Shown here piece by piece: positions 62,645 to 64,000 of a stretch of DNA of 64,000 bases (position 1 is the first letter of the stretch; every line of letters starts with the position of its first letter). The stretch lies in the NCBI GenBank assembly GCA_001556025.1, contig LSIB01000144.1, positions 115,291 through 179,290 on the forward strand, written 5' to 3'. The DNA is from Rhizobiales bacterium CCH3-A5 (GTDB lineage Bacteria > Pseudomonadota > Alphaproteobacteria > Rhizobiales > Beijerinckiaceae). The position numbers and the translations under genes were made by a program. The notes below the pieces were generated by a model that did no database searches, was not told where the DNA came from, and saw nothing but the letters and a program-made list of their open reading frames with translations.

Positions 62645-63862
62645 ATGACGATCGACCGTAGGAATTTTCTGGCCGGCGCTTCCGCCGGCGTCACCCTCAT
62701 CGCCGCCCCCTCGCTCGTCAGGGCGCAAGGAACCGGCCCGATCAAGGTGGGCGAGATCAACAGCTATACGGCGCAGCCCGCCTTCCTGAAGCCCTATCGC
62801 CAGGGCTGGGAGTTGGCGCTGGAGCAGATCAACGCCGCCGGCGGCGCGCTCGGCCGCAAGATCGAGACCATTTTCCGTGACGATGGCGGCAAGCCCGAGG
62901 ATGCGGTGCGCCATGCCGGCGATCTTATCAACGCCGAGAAGGTCGATCTTCTGTCGGGCGGCTTCCTGTCGAATGTCGGCCTCGCCATCGCCGATTTCGC
63001 GCTCCAGAACAAGAAGCTCTATGTCGCCTCCGAGCCTTTGTCGGATGCGCTCGTCTGGGGCAAGGGCAACCGCTACACCTTCCGCCTACGCCCCTCGACC
63101 TACATGCAGGCGGCGATGCTGGTGGAGGAGGCCGCCAAGCTGCCCGCGAAGAAATGGGCCGTGGTCGCGCCGAACTACGAATACGGCCAGTCGGCGGTGA
63201 AGTGGTTCAAGGAGTTGCTCAAGAAGGCCAAGCCCGATGTCGAGTTCGTCGCCGAGCAGTTCCCGGCGCTCGGCCGCATCGATGCGGGCGCAACCGTGCA
63301 GGCGCTGGAAGCCTCCAAGCCCGACGCGATCTTCAACGTCACCTTCGGCGCGGACCTCTCGAACTTCGTCCGCCAGGGCAATACGCGCGGGCTGTTCGAG
63401 GGCAGGGTGGTTGCCTCCATGCTGACCGGCGAGCCGGAATATCTCGATCCGCTCGGGGCCGAGGCTCCGGTCGGCTGGATCGTCACCGGCTATCCGCAGG
63501 CGGAGATCAAGACGCCGGAACATGTGAAGTTCCGCGACGCCTATATGGCGAAATTCAACGATTATCCGCGTCTCGGTTCGGTGGTCGGCTTCGACACGAT
63601 GAACTCGATCGCGGCCGCGCTGACCAAGGCCGGCTCGACCGACACCGAGAAGCTCGTCGATGCGCTGAAGGGCCTGAAGTTCCCCTCCGCCTTCGGGCAG
63701 GCCGAGTACCGCGCGGTCGATCACCAATCGACGCTCGGGGCCTATGTCGGCCGGACGGCTGTCAAGGACGGCAAGGGCGTGATGATCGACTGGAGCTATC
63801 GCGACGGTGCGAAATACCTGCCGGGCGACGACGTGGTGAAGACGCTGCGCCCGGCGGGCTGA
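62645..63862 (+). CDS. ABC transporter substrate-binding protein, branched-chain amino acid/amide type, Tat-exported
   Basis: A periplasmic binding protein (405 aa) of the LivJ/AmiC-like group. The signal is twin-arginine (MTIDRRNFLAGASAGVTL, ending VRAQ). The mature protein starts IKVGEINSYTAQPAFLKPYR, with GWELALEQINAAGGALGRKIE and DLLSGGFLSNVGLAIADF typical of this group. C-terminal FDTMNSIAAALTKAGSTD fits. The ligand could be an amino acid, amide or aromatic acid; it is not clear from the sequence. Permease and ATPase genes are expected to the right, outside the window. ATG 62645 is chosen by the signal peptide. Confidence 0.88.
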   Translation: MTIDRRNFLAGASAGVTLIAAPSLVRAQGTGPIKVGEINSYTAQPAFLKPYRQGWELALEQINAAGGALGRKIETIFRDDGGKPEDAVRHAGDLINAEKVDLLSGGFLSNVGLAIADFALQNKKLYVASEPLSDALVWGKGNRYTFRLRPSTYMQAAMLVEEAAKLPAKKWAVVAPNYEYGQSAVKWFKELLKKAKPDVEFVAEQFPALGRIDAGATVQALEASKPDAIFNVTFGADLSNFVRQGNTRGLFEGRVVASMLTGEPEYLDPLGAEAPVGWIVTGYPQAEIKTPEHVKFRDAYMAKFNDYPRLGSVVGFDTMNSIAAALTKAGSTDTEKLVDALKGLKFPSAFGQAEYRAVDHQSTLGAYVGRTAVKDGKGVMIDWSYRDGAKYLPGDDVVKTLRPAG

Positions 63863-63879
63863 GGGGAGCCTCGACCTGT

Positions 63880-63920
63880 TCCCCTCCCCCTTGTGGGGAG
63901 GGGTTAGGGGTGGGGGGCGA
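63880..63920. repeat. Intergenic palindromic element, CTCTCCC family (short copy)
   Basis: The palindrome CCCCTCCCCCTTGTGGGGAG with a GGTTAGGGGTGGGGGG tail follows the binding protein gene. It is similar to the left arm of the other elements of this family; the rest of the copy may lie in the 80 bases that remain before the window edge. Confidence 0.6.
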
Positions 63921-64000
63921 ACGACCGGGCGAGAGCTCATTCGTTCGAGCCTAACCTGCATGTCTGGCTCGCCTCTAACTGCTACCGCTCGCTTCGGCCC

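Overview
The window is high-GC DNA that looks like the chromosome of an alphaproteobacterium of the order Hyphomicrobiales (Rhizobiales). The best guess is a Bosea-like genus. The grounds are the block erpA-dgt-argS-SPOR-nagZ-scpA-scpB-tatABC-serS-surE-pcm-nlpD, a phosphatidylcholine synthase, DUF2865, DUF2778 and DUF599 proteins, a GyrA with an acidic insert in its C-terminal domain, and several families of intergenic palindromes. The genus is an inference from memory, not from a search.

Left part (1-15.6 kb): small envelope and hypothetical genes, a rhodanese, an ABC exporter preceded by a 15-codon upstream ORF with a strong ribosome binding site, a gamma-glutamylcyclotransferase-like protein, isovaleryl-CoA dehydrogenase, a MarC protein, gyrA, an AsmA-like protein, an iron(III) uptake pair fbpA-fbpB without its ATPase, and a DUF2865 protein. 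Middle (15.7-31 kb): an RND efflux pair with a candidate repressor operator, a MAPEG protein, guaB, a secreted Met/Cys-rich peptide, an HsrA-like MFS pump, two GH25 muramidases on either side of phosphatidylcholine synthase, mgtE, tRNA-Leu(GAG), a stand-alone FliN-like protein, and lipB.

The 31-45 kb stretch holds the two methylcrotonyl-CoA carboxylase subunit genes, mccB and mccA. They are separated by about 10 kb that contains a large fusion (NlpC/P60-like domain, peptidoglycan-binding domain, holin-like membrane hairpin, GH108 muramidase), a DUF2778 protein, a hybrid histidine kinase with two receiver domains, a Kelch protein, an SDR and a CDF-like membrane protein. With ivd at 4.8 kb, three steps of leucine breakdown are present but scattered.

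The 45-62.3 kb stretch is a housekeeping and cell-envelope block read almost entirely on the plus strand: Fe-S insertion, dNTP hydrolysis, Arg- and Ser-tRNA charging, septal peptidoglycan binding, muropeptide recycling, chromosome condensation, Tat export, SurE, Pcm and an NlpD-type factor. Two solute-uptake genes interrupt it: an orphan TRAP binding protein and an fbpC-type ATPase. The latter could serve the fbpAB pair 40 kb away. The window ends with an amino-acid-type ABC binding protein.

The most unusual feature is in serS. The seryl-tRNA synthetase gene carries an in-frame insertion of about 285 bp at about 38% G+C by hand count (about 31% in its core). It encodes about 95 extra residues just before the conserved IPTAEVP motif and is flanked by an imperfect direct repeat. 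The synthetase motifs on both sides are intact. Second in interest are the lysis-like fusion protein and a family of mosaic palindromic elements that share CCCTCC..CCGTCAT-type ends.
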